From positions 14,305 to 78,304 of the forward strand of contig DATKAZ010000039.1 in the NCBI GenBank assembly GCA_035514535.1: DNA of 64,000 nt, given 5' to 3'. The first letter of the stretch is position 1. Each line of letters starts with the position of its first letter. Of the stretch, positions 17,373-26,667 are shown in pieces. The translations under genes and the position numbers were made by a program. Source of the stretch: XN24 sp035514535. GTDB lineage: Bacteria; Pseudomonadota; Gammaproteobacteria; Steroidobacterales; XN24. The notes under the pieces are model-generated. The model had not been told where the DNA came from and did no database searches. It saw nothing but the letters and a program-made list of their open reading frames with translations.

Positions 17373-18653
17373 TCAGTCCTCTTCCCGCTCCTCTTCCGGC
17401 TCGTCCTCCAGGGGCTCGACTTCGCCTTCCTCCATGACGGCGTCGCGCGCGGTCGGCCCGCTGTTCGCCGCCCACGGCGCCTGGCCCGGGAAATCGCCGA
17501 TGCGGTACAGCAGTTCGTGCTCGCCGATGACGAAGGACTCGCCATCCTTGAGCGTGCGGCGCTTGATGCGGTTGCCGTTCAGGAAAATTCCGTTGGTGCT
17601 GTTGAGATCCTCGATGACGGCACTGCGCGGGCCGACGCGCAACTGGGCGTGGTGTCGACTGACGAACCGGCTGTCGAGCTCGATGTCGTTGTCTGCAGTA
17701 CGGCCGATCACGAACCGGCCCTGGGTGAGCGGATACTCGCGCGGCTCCTCGCCCTCAGCCGAGATCACCAGGCGCGCGATCGTTGCACCGCCGAAGCCGC
17801 CGCCGGTGCGCAGCCGGTTCGTGCGGCTCGCGAAGTCGGTCCATTGCAGCTCCCGGACGGCCTCGCGTATCTCCTCGAGGCCGACCGTGCCCTGTTCCTC
17901 GCCGAACGCCACCAGCATCGCCGTGTCGCACAGCGTGTTGACCAGCCGCGGCACGCCGCCCGTGTAGCGATAGACCATCGGATAGGTGTCGACTTCGAAT
18001 ACCTGGCGCTGTGCACCGGCCACCTTGAGGCGGTGCTCGATGTATGCCCCGGTCTCCGGCTCGGTGAGGGCCTTGAGGTGAAAGCGCAGGCGCGTGCGCT
18101 GCGCGAGCTGCTCCAGCGCCGGCGAGTCGAGCGTGGCATTCAGCTCGGGTTGCCCGGCCAGGATGATGCTCACGACGCGGCCGGCGCCGGGGCCGATGTC
18201 CGACATCATGCGGATTTCCTCGAGCACTACCGGGTCGAGGTTCTGCGCTTCGTCGATGACGATGACGACCCGCCGCCCCTCGGCCAGCACCGCCTTGAGG
18301 TGGCTGCTCAGCGCATCGAGGAGCTCCGCCTTGCGCATGTTGAACGGCCTGACGCCGAACTGGACAAGCAGGCTCTGCAGGAACTGCACGGCCGTGACCT
18401 GGGTCTGGTGAATGCGTGCGACGGTGACGGTGTCGTCGAGCCCCGCGAGGAACTGCTCGAGCAGCGTGGTCTTGCCGGCGCCGATTTCACCCGTGATGAC
18501 CACGAAACCGTCACTGAACCAGACGGTCGCCTCCATGTAGGCCTGGGCGCGCGCATGCTGCTTGCTCAGGAACAGGAAGCGCGGATCCGGGCTGAGCCGG
18601 AACGGGTGTTCCTGCAAGCCGAAGGAATCGAGGTATACCTGGTGACCGGTCAT
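17373..18653 (-). CDS. ExeA/GspA-like AAA ATPase with C-terminal FHA domain
   Basis: A 426-residue protein. It starts with the ExeA/MshM pattern LDSFGLQEHPFRLSPDPRFLF, then Walker A (GEIGAGKTT, about 55-63), Walker B (VVIVIDEAQNL) and sensor region LAGQPELNATL. A forkhead-associated domain follows, near 310-390 (RFVIGRTADNDIELDSRFVSRHHAQL and NSTNGIFLNG), then a very acidic tail. ExeA-like ATPases help build secretin or polysaccharide export machines, and FHA domains bind phosphothreonine. No partner gene (GspB, secretin) is nearby. I chose the ATG at 18653; a GTG at 18680 would add nine residues. It lies 74 bases after purK on the same strand. Confidence 0.83.
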   Translation of the reverse strand: MTGHQVYLDSFGLQEHPFRLSPDPRFLFLSKQHARAQAYMEATVWFSDGFVVITGEIGAGKTTLLEQFLAGLDDTVTVARIHQTQVTAVQFLQSLLVQFGVRPFNMRKAELLDALSSHLKAVLAEGRRVVIVIDEAQNLDPVVLEEIRMMSDIGPGAGRVVSIILAGQPELNATLDSPALEQLAQRTRLRFHLKALTEPETGAYIEHRLKVAGAQRQVFEVDTYPMVYRYTGGVPRLVNTLCDTAMLVAFGEEQGTVGLEEIREAVRELQWTDFASRTNRLRTGGGFGGATIARLVISAEGEEPREYPLTQGRFVIGRTADNDIELDSRFVSRHHAQLRVGPRSAVIEDLNSTNGIFLNGNRIKRRTLKDGESFVIGEHELLYRIGDFPGQAPWAANSGPTARDAVMEEGEVEPLEDEPEEEREED

Positions 18654-18727
18654 AGGCTGCCGCAGTGCTTTCCTAGGCACCCACTATATGCGGCGGAGCG
18701 TATCCTGCAAGTGAAATAGCTCACCAA

Positions 18728-19807
18728 TCACCCCAGGCGCAGTAATTGGTCGAGGGCGGCGTCGCGCTCCGCCGGGGTCGGGCGGACGATCGTGCAGTGG
18801 CCGAGCTTGCGGTTCGGGCGCGCCGTCTTGCCATAATCATGGTAATGCGCCCCCTCGATCTGAAGCGCGTCTGCGAGGGCCGGAAGGCGGCCGATGAAAT
18901 TGACCATCGCAGCATGGCCGGTGGGGGCCGTGGAGCCGAGCGGCAGGCCGAGGATGGCGCGCACGTGGTTCTCGAACTGGCTGGTGACCGCGCCCTCGAT
19001 GGTCCAGTGGCCCGAGTTGTGCACCCGCGGGGCCATCTCGTTGGCGAGCAGCGTGCCGTCGGCCAGGAAGAACTCGACGGTGAGCACGCCGACGTAGGAG
19101 AACCGGTCCAGCAGCGCCGCCAAGTGACGTTCGGCGCACTCCTGCAGGCCGGGGTCCGTCCAGGGCGCGCGCGACTGCCGCAGGATGCCGTCGACATGCA
19201 CGTTCTCGGACAGCGGCCAATATGCCGTCCGGCCGTCCCGGCCGCGCACGCCGATCAGCGACAGTTCCCGTTCAAAGTGCACGAAGCCCTCGAGGATCGC
19301 GGGGACGCCGCCGAGCGCGTCGTATGCGCCGTCGAGATCGGACGGCGCCTCGATGCGGCGCTGGCCCCGGCCGTCGTAACCGAGGCGCCGCGTCTTGAGG
19401 ATGGCCGGCAGGCCGATCCGCTGCGCGGCCGACACCAGCTCCTGCTGCGAGTCCACCGCCTCGAACGGGGCGGTCGGAATGCCGAGCGAACGAAACAGGC
19501 GCTTCTCCACGCATCGGTCCTGGCCGGCGCCGAGTGCCTCGGGCGGCGGATAGAAGGGCACGCGCGCGGCGATCGCGGCGGCGGCGGCCTCGGGTACGTT
19601 TTCTACGTCGAAGGTGACGACATCGACCGACGCCGCCAGCGCGGCCAGGGCCGCCGGGTCGTCGAAGCGTCCATGGATGATGCGCCCTACCTGCGCGCCG
19701 GGCGCATCCTCGTCGGCGTCAACGAACACGAAGCGCAGGCCGAAGGGATAGCCGGCGAGGGCCAGCATGCGCCCAAGCTGGCCGGCGCCGATGATGCCGA
19801 TCCTCAT
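18728..19807 (-). CDS. purK: 5-(carboxyamino)imidazole ribonucleotide synthase
   Basis: A 359-residue ATP-grasp enzyme that carboxylates aminoimidazole ribonucleotide using ATP and bicarbonate in purine synthesis. The start MRIGIIGAGQLGRML is typical of PurK. The ATP-grasp lid and metal residues appear in LKTRRLGYDGRGQ, EGFVHFERELSLI, and VEFFLADGTLLANEMAPRVHNSGHWT. Length is normal. It overlaps purE by four bases and is translated after it, so the two enzymes should be made together. Confidence 0.95.
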   Translation of the reverse strand: MRIGIIGAGQLGRMLALAGYPFGLRFVFVDADEDAPGAQVGRIIHGRFDDPAALAALAASVDVVTFDVENVPEAAAAAIAARVPFYPPPEALGAGQDRCVEKRLFRSLGIPTAPFEAVDSQQELVSAAQRIGLPAILKTRRLGYDGRGQRRIEAPSDLDGAYDALGGVPAILEGFVHFERELSLIGVRGRDGRTAYWPLSENVHVDGILRQSRAPWTDPGLQECAERHLAALLDRFSYVGVLTVEFFLADGTLLANEMAPRVHNSGHWTIEGAVTSQFENHVRAILGLPLGSTAPTGHAAMVNFIGRLPALADALQIEGAHYHDYGKTARPNRKLGHCTIVRPTPAERDAALDQLLRLG

Positions 19808-20307
19808 TCGGCGCTGTCGTCCGCCGCGGGGTCGGGCGAGGCGAGCACCGCATGCGTCTGCTCGCTGCGATAGCGTTCCAGTGCCGCCAGGATTTCCGGC
19901 CGGCCCGCACCGAGGATCGCGGCCGCGAGCAGCGCGGCATTGATTGCGCCCGCGCGCCCGATCGCGAGCGTGGCGACGGGGATGCCCGCGGGCATCTGCA
20001 CGATCGACAGCAACGAATCGACGCCGTTCAGCGCCTTCGACGGCACCGGCACGCCGAGCACCGGCAGGCTGGTCTTGGCCGCGGCCATGCCGGGCAGGTG
20101 AGCGGCGCCGCCGGCGCCCGCGATCAGCAGTTGCAGCCCCCGCTCACGCGCCTGTTCGCAGTATTCGAACAGCAGGTCCGGAGTGCGGTGCGCGGACACG
20201 ACCCGCGTCTCGAACGCGACGCCCAGCAACGCCAGCGTTTCCGCCGCGTGCCGCATCGTGCTCCAGTCGGAGCGCGATCCCATGATGATGCCGACCAGGG
20301 TTTTCAT
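19804..20307 (-). CDS. purE: 5-(carboxyamino)imidazole ribonucleotide mutase
   Basis: A 167-residue class I PurE. It converts N5-CAIR to CAIR, the step after PurK. The family motifs are complete: IIMGSRSDWSTM, VVSAHRTPDLLFEY with the catalytic His, AGAGGAAHLPGMAAAKTSLPVLGVPVPS, and QMPAGIPVATLAIGRAGAINAALLA. The gene follows darP with only a few bases between them and overlaps purK, which places it in the middle of a leftward operon that begins with a class V aminotransferase. Confidence 0.95.
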   Translation of the reverse strand: MKTLVGIIMGSRSDWSTMRHAAETLALLGVAFETRVVSAHRTPDLLFEYCEQARERGLQLLIAGAGGAAHLPGMAAAKTSLPVLGVPVPSKALNGVDSLLSIVQMPAGIPVATLAIGRAGAINAALLAAAILGAGRPEILAALERYRSEQTHAVLASPDPAADDSAE

Positions 20308-20311
20308 CGCG

Positions 20312-20836
20312 TTATTCTAGCAGCGCATCGCCGCGCGGCGACCCGTCTTGCCCGGCCTCGCCTGCGACGCTCGTCCTGATCATCCGGAACAGGCGCTTCG
20401 AGGCGCCGCTGCGGCCCTCGATCGCCGCCGCCAAGGTCGCCCCGAGTGCCGCAGGATCGGCGTCGGGATAAGCGGCCAGGAAAGCACGCAGGGCAGGGTC
20501 GCCGTCGCGGAGCAGCCGGTCACGCCACTCCTCGGCCAGGCGGAACAGTCGCGCCGCCTCCCGGCCCGGGCGGCGCCGGGCCTCGAGAAAGGCCTGCAAC
20601 GACGCGGGATCGACGTCGCGCATCAGCCGACCGATGAACTGGCGCTGCCGGCGCCGTGCCTCGTGCGAGCCGATCCTCCCGTATTCCTCGAGCGCCTGCA
20701 GCAGGCGTTCAGGCAGCGCGAGCGACGCGAGTACCGCCGCCGGGAGTTCGGCCAGGGCCTCGCCGAGCGCCTGGAGCGCCTCGGCCTCGCGTTTCTGCCG
20801 CGTCTTGCTGGGTCTCTCGTCGCGCGCGCGGCTCAC
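20312..20836 (-). CDS. darP: Ribosome-associated protein DarP (YjgA, DUF615)
   Basis: A 174-residue YjgA/DarP protein, a late 50S-subunit assembly factor. The family pattern is visible: SKTRQKREAEALQALGEAL at the N-terminus, RRRQRQFIGRLMRDVD in the middle and RLFRMIRT near the end. The frame is open far upstream through the aminotransferase gene. I chose the GTG at 20836 because its GTGA overlaps that gene's stop and because it gives the family's usual length. It sits just ahead of purE, an unusual but compact arrangement. Confidence 0.85.
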   Translation of the reverse strand: MSRARDERPSKTRQKREAEALQALGEALAELPAAVLASLALPERLLQALEEYGRIGSHEARRRQRQFIGRLMRDVDPASLQAFLEARRRPGREAARLFRLAEEWRDRLLRDGDPALRAFLAAYPDADPAALGATLAAAIEGRSGASKRLFRMIRTSVAGEAGQDGSPRGDALLE

Positions 20837-22059
20837 AGCACGCCATCCAGCGCCCGGATGAGGCGCTCCACTTCGCCCGCAGAGTTGTAGTGCGCCAGCG
20901 AGACGCGCACCACGCCGGCGCCGCGTGCCAGGCCCAGGGCCTCGACGAGGCGTGGAGCGTAGAAATGGCCGTGGCGGATCCCCACCTGCGCGCGGTCGGT
21001 CGCCGCCACGACCTCGGCCGGCGTGCGGCGATCTGTGACGAACGACACGGTCGGGAGCCGCGCCGGGCCGGCTGCACCGCTGCCAATGATGCGGACGCCG
21101 GGCCGCTGCGTCAGCCAGTCCAGCAGGCGGCCTGCGAGCGCCCGCTCGTGAGCGGCAATGACGCTGAAGGGGTCGCCGCCGTGATGCCGGCCGAGCGCAG
21201 CGAGGTATTCCGGCACCGCCGTCGCGCCCCAGGCGAGCTCGTAAGGCCAGGCACCGGGCTCGAGGCGCCCGGCGGCATCCGCCGGTTGCATCCACTCGTG
21301 GTTGAGATTTGTCATCAGCTCCGCCGCGGACTCCGAGGAATACAGCAGCGCGCAGTGCGGCCCGAATACCTTGTAGAGGCTGAAGGCATACCAGTCGACG
21401 CCCCACGCGTCCGGTGCCAGGCCGCGATGCGGCGCGAAAGCGACGCCGTCCACACAGGTGCGCGCCCCGCAGGCGCGCGCGCGCGCCACGACCGGCGCGA
21501 GGTCGACGGCGCTGCCGAGCAGGTTGGAAGCGTGCGCCAGGCAGAGGAGCCGGGTCCTCGGGCCGAGCAGCGCGTCCAGGTCCTCGAGCTCGAGCTGCAT
21601 GCTCTCGCGCCTCACGCGCCACCAGCGAATGGCCACGCCGTGCGGCTGCAGGCGCAGCCAGGGGCCGATATTGGCTTCATGATCGACATCCGTGACGATG
21701 ATCTCGTCGCCCGACGCGAGGGTCGGCGCGAGCGAACGCGCAAGGCGTGACAGAAGCGCGGTCGTCGAAGGCCCGATCGCGACCCGGCCGGGTGCAGGAG
21801 GCGCGCCGCCGGCACTTGCAAACATGCCCGCGAGCGCCAGGCGGGCCTCGGCCTGGCGCTCGCCCGCTTCGTGCGACGGCGCGTAGCTGGCGCCAAGCTG
21901 CACCGGCCAGCGCCGCAGGTACTCGGCGACACGGTCGGCCACCGCAGTCAAGGGTGCCGCGCCGCCGGCATTGTCCATCAGCGTCCACTCGGTCGCCAGT
22001 GCGGCGAAGTGCCCGCGCACCCAGTCGAGGTCCAGCGATGCAACAGTATCAGGAGTCAC
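20833..22059 (-). CDS. Class V aminotransferase, cysteine-desulfurase-like, lacking the sulfur-accepting Cys
   Basis: A 408-residue PLP-dependent fold-type I enzyme. The PLP lysine is in the segment WYAFSLYKVFGPH, and the Asp/His cofactor contacts are in TCVDGVAFAPHR and DVDHEANIGPW. It resembles the cysteine desulfurase-like subfamily of class V aminotransferases. However, the loop that carries the catalytic Cys in SufS/CsdA reads GIRHGHFYAP, without Cys, so a true desulfurase reaction is doubtful. The reaction is unknown. The gene heads the operon with darP and purEK and faces pmbA across a 97-base divergent region. Confidence 0.82.
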   Translation of the reverse strand: MTPDTVASLDLDWVRGHFAALATEWTLMDNAGGAAPLTAVADRVAEYLRRWPVQLGASYAPSHEAGERQAEARLALAGMFASAGGAPPAPGRVAIGPSTTALLSRLARSLAPTLASGDEIIVTDVDHEANIGPWLRLQPHGVAIRWWRVRRESMQLELEDLDALLGPRTRLLCLAHASNLLGSAVDLAPVVARARACGARTCVDGVAFAPHRGLAPDAWGVDWYAFSLYKVFGPHCALLYSSESAAELMTNLNHEWMQPADAAGRLEPGAWPYELAWGATAVPEYLAALGRHHGGDPFSVIAAHERALAGRLLDWLTQRPGVRIIGSGAAGPARLPTVSFVTDRRTPAEVVAATDRAQVGIRHGHFYAPRLVEALGLARGAGVVRVSLAHYNSAGEVERLIRALDGVL

Positions 22060-22156
22060 GCGCTTGCCGTGCGTCAGGGGGCCGCGATGATAGCATGGGG
22101 GTTTGTTACACTGCGCCGCTCACCACGTGCCGGGAAGATCCGGCGGGAAACAATCA

Positions 22157-23506
22157 ATGTCATCGGCGGACTTGAGCGATCTCGGCGCCGCGCGGCTGCG
22201 CCTCGAGGCCCTTGCGGGCGATGCGCTGGAGCGGGCGGCGAGCGCGGGCGCGACGGCGGCGGAGGTCGGCGCGAGCCTGGCGACGGGACTGTCGGTCAAC
22301 GTGCGCAAGGGCGAGGTCGAAACGCTCGAGCAGCAGCGCGACCGTGGATTCAGCGTCACCGTGTACTTCGGCCAGCGGAAGGGCAGCGCCAGCACGTCCG
22401 ATCTGTCCGCAGCGGCCATCGGGGAAACGGTCGCCAAGGCCTGCACGATCGCCCGCTATACGGCCGAGGATCCCTGCGCCGGACTGGCCGATCCGGCGTT
22501 GCTGGCGCGCGAGCCGCAGGACCTGGACCTCGACCACCCGTGGGCGATCGATGCCGACCGGGCGGTCGCCCTGGCGCGCGATTGCGAAGCTGCGGGGCTC
22601 GCCGTCGATACGCGCATCTCGAACAGCGAGGGCGGCGCCCTGTCCTCGCACCGCTCGTTGCGGGTCTACGCAAACAGCCATGGGTTCTCCGGCGGTTATG
22701 CAAGCACCAGCCACAGCCTGAGTTGCTCGCTGATCGTCGGCAAGGGCGACGACATGCAGCGCGACTACTGGTACTCGACGGCGCGGCGCGCCGAGGACAT
22801 GGAATCGCCGGAAGCCGTCGGCCGCAAGGCCGCGCAACGCGCCCTGCGCCGGGTCGGGTCACGCCGTATCGGCACGCGGACGGTGCCGGTGATCTTCGTG
22901 GCCGAGATTGCGCGCGGATTCCTGGGCCACATGATCTCCGCCATCAGGGGTGCGGCGCAGTATCGCAAGGCGAGCTTCCTGCTCGGGGCCGCGGGCAGGC
23001 AGGTGTTGCCGCAATGGTTCGATATCGAGGAGCAGCCACACCTGCCGCGGGCCGCAGGCTCCGCGCCCTTCGATGCCGAGGGGGTGGCGACGCACGATCG
23101 TATCCTGGTACGCGGCGGCGTGCTGCAGGGCTATGTGCTGTCCAGCTATTCGGCTCGTCGACTCGGACTCGAGAGCACCGGCAACGCCGGCGGGATTCAC
23201 AACCTGCTCGTCACGCCGGGGCGGGACGACCTCGACGGCCTCACCAGCCAGATGGGCCGCGGCTTCATCGTCACGGAGCTCATGGGCCATGGAATCAACG
23301 GCGTGACGGGGGATTATTCCCGCGGCGCGAGCGGCTTCTGGGTCGAAGGCGGGGAGATCGCGCACCCCGTGCAGGAGGTCACCATCGCAGGCAATCTGAA
23401 GGACCTCTACCTTGACATCCAGGCGGTGGGCACGGACGTGGACCGGCGCGGCGTCATCCAGTCGGGCTCGCTACTTATCGGACGAATGACCATCGCCGGC
23501 GACTAG
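22157..23506 (+). CDS. pmbA: Metalloprotease subunit PmbA (TldE)
   Basis: A 449-residue PmbA/TldE, the partner of TldD. It shows the family's start (LSVNVRKGEVETLEQQRDRGFSVTVYFGQRKGSAST) and end (NLKDLYLDIQAVGTDVD, with SLLIGRMTIAGD). As expected for this subunit there is no HExxxH motif; the equivalent region reads FVAEIARGFLGHMIS. The ATG at 22157 follows a GGGAAACAA leader and gives the normal N-terminus. Its last 36 bases overlap the convergent yihY gene. Confidence 0.93.
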   Translation: MSSADLSDLGAARLRLEALAGDALERAASAGATAAEVGASLATGLSVNVRKGEVETLEQQRDRGFSVTVYFGQRKGSASTSDLSAAAIGETVAKACTIARYTAEDPCAGLADPALLAREPQDLDLDHPWAIDADRAVALARDCEAAGLAVDTRISNSEGGALSSHRSLRVYANSHGFSGGYASTSHSLSCSLIVGKGDDMQRDYWYSTARRAEDMESPEAVGRKAAQRALRRVGSRRIGTRTVPVIFVAEIARGFLGHMISAIRGAAQYRKASFLLGAAGRQVLPQWFDIEEQPHLPRAAGSAPFDAEGVATHDRILVRGGVLQGYVLSSYSARRLGLESTGNAGGIHNLLVTPGRDDLDGLTSQMGRGFIVTELMGHGINGVTGDYSRGASGFWVEGGEIAHPVQEVTIAGNLKDLYLDIQAVGTDVDRRGVIQSGSLLIGRMTIAGD

Positions 23507-24769
23507 GTCGGCGAGGCTGCGGCCCGCGAGGCGCTCGGCCTCCGCGGCCCGAATCTCGCTGACGATCCCCGCCACGGGGCCGACGCCCTGGTCCGTGCCG
23601 CGTACGGCGGCGAGAATCCCCGCCAGCTCGATGGTCTGGGGATCGCGGCCCGGGACGAAAGCTTCGTCGTCCGTCCGTGCCAGAAGGCCGGCCTCCTCGA
23701 GTCGCGAGGTGATTTCCTCGAGCGGGCGCGCCGGGCAGTCCAGCGCCTGCGCCAGGCGCGGAAAATCGGGCCGATCGCCGCGATGGAAACCGGCGCCCAC
23801 CGTCAGCATGATGCCGAGCGCCAGGCGTTCGACCTGGGCGATGGACAGCTTCAGTTCGTTGCGCCCGCGCCGCAGGCGCTGCGGGTTCTGGAAGTAAAAC
23901 GAGATCTGCGCACCGATCAGCAGTACCAGCCAGGAAAGATACAGCCAGACCAGCGCGATGACCGCGATGGCGAAGCTCGAGTAGATCGCCGCGTAGCGCG
24001 TCGAGCCGACGATGACGGAAGCAAACAGGGAGCCGCCCAGCGTCCAGGCCGCGCCCGCCAGCACGGCACCGACCAGGGCCGGGCCGAGGCGTACCCTGGT
24101 GTTGGGCACGAAGGCATAGACGAAGGCGAACACCAGCACCACTACGACGAACGGCGCGAGCCGGCCGATCAACGTCAGCAATATGCCGAGCTGCTCGACA
24201 TCGGCGATCGCCTGCATGACGGCAGTCGAGCTGATGGTGGCCAGCAGGCCCATCGCCGTGACCATCAGGACCGGGCCGATGAGAATGACGCTGAGGTAAT
24301 CGCTGAAACGTCGCGCCAGGTTGCGAGCTTTCTGCACCTGCCAGATGTAGTTGAAAGTGTCCTCGACCTTATGGACCATCGAGATGACGGTAAACAGCAG
24401 CAGCGCGAGGCCGATGCCGCCGAGCACGCCGCCGCGTACGTTATCGACGAAGCTGATGACCTGGCTCGTGATCTCAGCGCCCTGTTCGCCGAGCGGCTGC
24501 AGGAACTCGTACAGCAGCGGCTCGATCTCGCGGTGCACTCCAAAGCCTTTCAGCACCGAGAAGCTGAAGGCGAGCAATGGCACGAGCGACAACAGTGTCG
24601 TGTAAACGAGTCCCATCGCGCGCAGCGTGAGCTGACCCTCGGCGAGGTCCCGCGCCAGTGCATAAATGAATCGCGCCGGCATTCTCATGAAGCGCCGCAG
24701 GCGTGACTCCGCGGCGGCGGGATGGCCCCAGAGAAATCCCTCGAATCGCGCTCGCAGCGTCTCCTTCAT
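23471..24769 (-). CDS. yihY: YihY/BrkB family inner-membrane protein
   Basis: A 432-residue protein with six hydrophobic segments in the first 300 residues, matching the YihY/BrkB (formerly RNase BN) family: LTLRAMGLVYTTLLSLVPLLAFSFSVLKGFGV, VISMVHKVEDTFNYIW and IYSSFAIAVIALVWLYLSWLVLLIGAQISFYFQ. The C-terminal 130 residues are soluble and winged-helix-like, an extension present in many members. Its transport role is not established. The start overlaps the purC stop by four bases, and the 3' end overlaps pmbA by 36 bases. Confidence 0.88.
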   Translation of the reverse strand: MKETLRARFEGFLWGHPAAAESRLRRFMRMPARFIYALARDLAEGQLTLRAMGLVYTTLLSLVPLLAFSFSVLKGFGVHREIEPLLYEFLQPLGEQGAEITSQVISFVDNVRGGVLGGIGLALLLFTVISMVHKVEDTFNYIWQVQKARNLARRFSDYLSVILIGPVLMVTAMGLLATISSTAVMQAIADVEQLGILLTLIGRLAPFVVVVLVFAFVYAFVPNTRVRLGPALVGAVLAGAAWTLGGSLFASVIVGSTRYAAIYSSFAIAVIALVWLYLSWLVLLIGAQISFYFQNPQRLRRGRNELKLSIAQVERLALGIMLTVGAGFHRGDRPDFPRLAQALDCPARPLEEITSRLEEAGLLARTDDEAFVPGRDPQTIELAGILAAVRGTDQGVGPVAGIVSEIRAAEAERLAGRSLADLVAGDGHSSDK

Positions 24770-25668
24770 GCCGGAAACAGGCCTCCGTCCCCGGTCAGGC
24801 GCCGGTACGCCTCGCGATACTTGTCCGCCGTCCGCGCGATGATCTCCGCCGGGAGGCGCGGGCCGGGCGCCTGCTTGTTCCAGTCGAGCGTCTCCAGGTA
24901 ATCGCGCACGAACTGCTTGTCAAAACTAGGCGGGCTGGCCCCGGGGCGCCATTGCTCCGCGGGCCAGAACCGCGAGGAGTCCGGCGTGAGGACTTCGTCG
25001 ATCAGGTAAAGCGTATCGTGGTCGTCGAGGCCGAACTCAAACTTCGTGTCGGCGATTATGATGCCGCGCTCGCGCGCATATGCCGCGGCTTCCCCGTAGA
25101 TGCGCAGTGTGAGGTCGCGTACCTGCGCGGCCAACGGCCCGCCGACGAGTTCGACGACCTGCTTGTAGCAGATATTCTCGTCGTGCTCGCCGGCGGCCGC
25201 CTTGGTCGCGGGAGTGAAGATCGTCTCCGGCAAGCGGTCTGCGAGGCGCAGGCCGGCGGGCAGCGGTAAGCCGCACACCGCGCCGCTCGCCCGGTAGTCC
25301 TTCCAACCGGAGCCGATCAGGTAGCCGCGCGCGACCGCCTCGATGGGCAGCGGGCGCAACCTGCGCGTGACGCTGCTGCGCAGCCGGTAGGCATCCGCAT
25401 CGGTGCCCGGCGGCAGGACCGACGCGAGCGGCCGGTCGAGCAGGTGATTCGGCACCAGCGCGCGCGTGCGGTCGAACCAGAACCGCGCCGTCTGGGTGAG
25501 AATCTCGCCCTTGCGGGGGATCGGGTCCGGGAGGACGACGTCGAAGGCCGACAGCCGGTCGGTCGCGACGATCAGCAGCGTCTCGCGGTCGACGGCAAAC
25601 ACGTCGCGCACCTTGCCTCGGTGCAGCAGTTCGAGCTCTGGCAGGTCGGCAGCGAACATCGTGCTCAT
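24766..25668 (-). CDS. purC: Phosphoribosylaminoimidazole-succinocarboxamide synthase
   Basis: A 300-residue SAICAR synthase of the longer yeast-Ade1-like type. It joins aspartate to CAIR, the purine step after PurE/PurK. Conserved segments are LLHRGKVRDVFAVD, TDRLSAFDVVLPDPIPRKGEILTQ, PIEAVARGYLIGSGWKDY, and the metal/ATP residues in IIADTKFEFG and LYLIDEVLTPDSSRFW. A longer open frame upstream is non-conserved, and I chose the ATG at 25668 (a second in-frame ATG lies three codons on). It is coupled to yihY, not to the purEK operon 4.5 kb away. Confidence 0.94.
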   Translation of the reverse strand: MSTMFAADLPELELLHRGKVRDVFAVDRETLLIVATDRLSAFDVVLPDPIPRKGEILTQTARFWFDRTRALVPNHLLDRPLASVLPPGTDADAYRLRSSVTRRLRPLPIEAVARGYLIGSGWKDYRASGAVCGLPLPAGLRLADRLPETIFTPATKAAAGEHDENICYKQVVELVGGPLAAQVRDLTLRIYGEAAAYARERGIIIADTKFEFGLDDHDTLYLIDEVLTPDSSRFWPAEQWRPGASPPSFDKQFVRDYLETLDWNKQAPGPRLPAEIIARTADKYREAYRRLTGDGGLFPA

Positions 25669-25838
25669 CGCCCGGCCATCCACAAGCGGCAGGCACCGGC
25701 CTCGCTGGCGGCGGAACGCGGTACTGGTAACATGGAGGCTCCCGTGGAGGCACAGGCCGTGATGCCCCGAATTCTCCCAGCGCGTCGCGGCGCCCGTCAA
25801 ATGTGTCCGCCGCCGGCGCAGCCATGCAACGGCCGGCA

Positions 25839-26615
25839 ATGAACTGGGCCGGCAAGCTCGTCGGCGTGATCGTCGGGTCGCTGGCGGGCCCGCTCGGCGC
25901 TGCCGTGGGGCTGTTCCTCGGCGACCAGTTCGATCGCGGCATGGACGGCCGCAGTGGCGGGCGTATCGACGGCGTCGGCCAGGTATTCTTCGCGACGACC
26001 TTCGGTGTCATGGGTCATGTTGCCAAGGCCGATGGCCGCGTGAGCGAGGCGGAAATCCAGGCCGCGCGAAGTGTGATGAGCCGCATGCGACTCGGTCCCG
26101 CGGAGGTCCAGGAGGCGATCCGGCTGTTCACGGCAGGCAAGGCGCCGGACTGGCCGCTGCAGCTTGAACTGGCCCGCCTGCGGGATGCGCTGGGCGCCCG
26201 CCGTACGCTGCGGCGGGCCTTCCTGGAGATCCAGATGGAGGCGGCGCTTGCCGCCGGGCCGCTCGGCGCGGAGACGCGCGAGCTGCTCTGGCGGATCGCC
26301 TCGGCGCTGGACCTGAGTCGTGTCGAGCTGGCCCAGGTCGAGGCGCTGTTGCGCCTCGGCCGGGGCTTTGGCGGCGGGTACGGCACGGCGTCGCTGCAGC
26401 CTTCCGCCGCGGATGCCTATCGCGTCCTCGGTCTCGAGCCGCAGGCCAGTGACGCCGAGGTCAAGCTCGCGTACCGGCGCCTCATGAACCAGCATCATCC
26501 CGACAAGCTGCGCTCCCGCGGCATGCCCGAGTCCATGATTCCGGTGGCCGAGGCAAAGACCCGGGAGATTCGCGCTGCCTGGGATACGCTGCGGGCGGCT
26601 CGCGGCATGCGTTAG
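25839..26615 (+). CDS. djlA: DjlA-like co-chaperone (TerB-like plus DnaJ domain)
   Basis: A 258-residue protein. It has a short hydrophobic N-terminal anchor (WAGKLVGVIVGSLAGPLGAAVGLFLG), a TerB-like helical domain from about residue 50 to 165 (KADGRVSEAEIQAARSVM), and a C-terminal J domain with the HPD motif in NQHHPDKL. DjlA stimulates DnaK ATPase at the inner membrane and affects envelope stress signalling. I chose the ATG at 25839 because it opens on the anchor as in DjlA; an ATG at 25824 and a GTG at 25803 are in frame. It is divergent from purC across about 170 bases in which I see no clear promoter. Confidence 0.86.
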   Translation: MNWAGKLVGVIVGSLAGPLGAAVGLFLGDQFDRGMDGRSGGRIDGVGQVFFATTFGVMGHVAKADGRVSEAEIQAARSVMSRMRLGPAEVQEAIRLFTAGKAPDWPLQLELARLRDALGARRTLRRAFLEIQMEAALAAGPLGAETRELLWRIASALDLSRVELAQVEALLRLGRGFGGGYGTASLQPSAADAYRVLGLEPQASDAEVKLAYRRLMNQHHPDKLRSRGMPESMIPVAEAKTREIRAAWDTLRAARGMR

Positions 26616-26667
26616 CGCCCGTTGAGTTACAGTGTCGGCGCAGAAACTCAACCACAGGGACGCCGCC

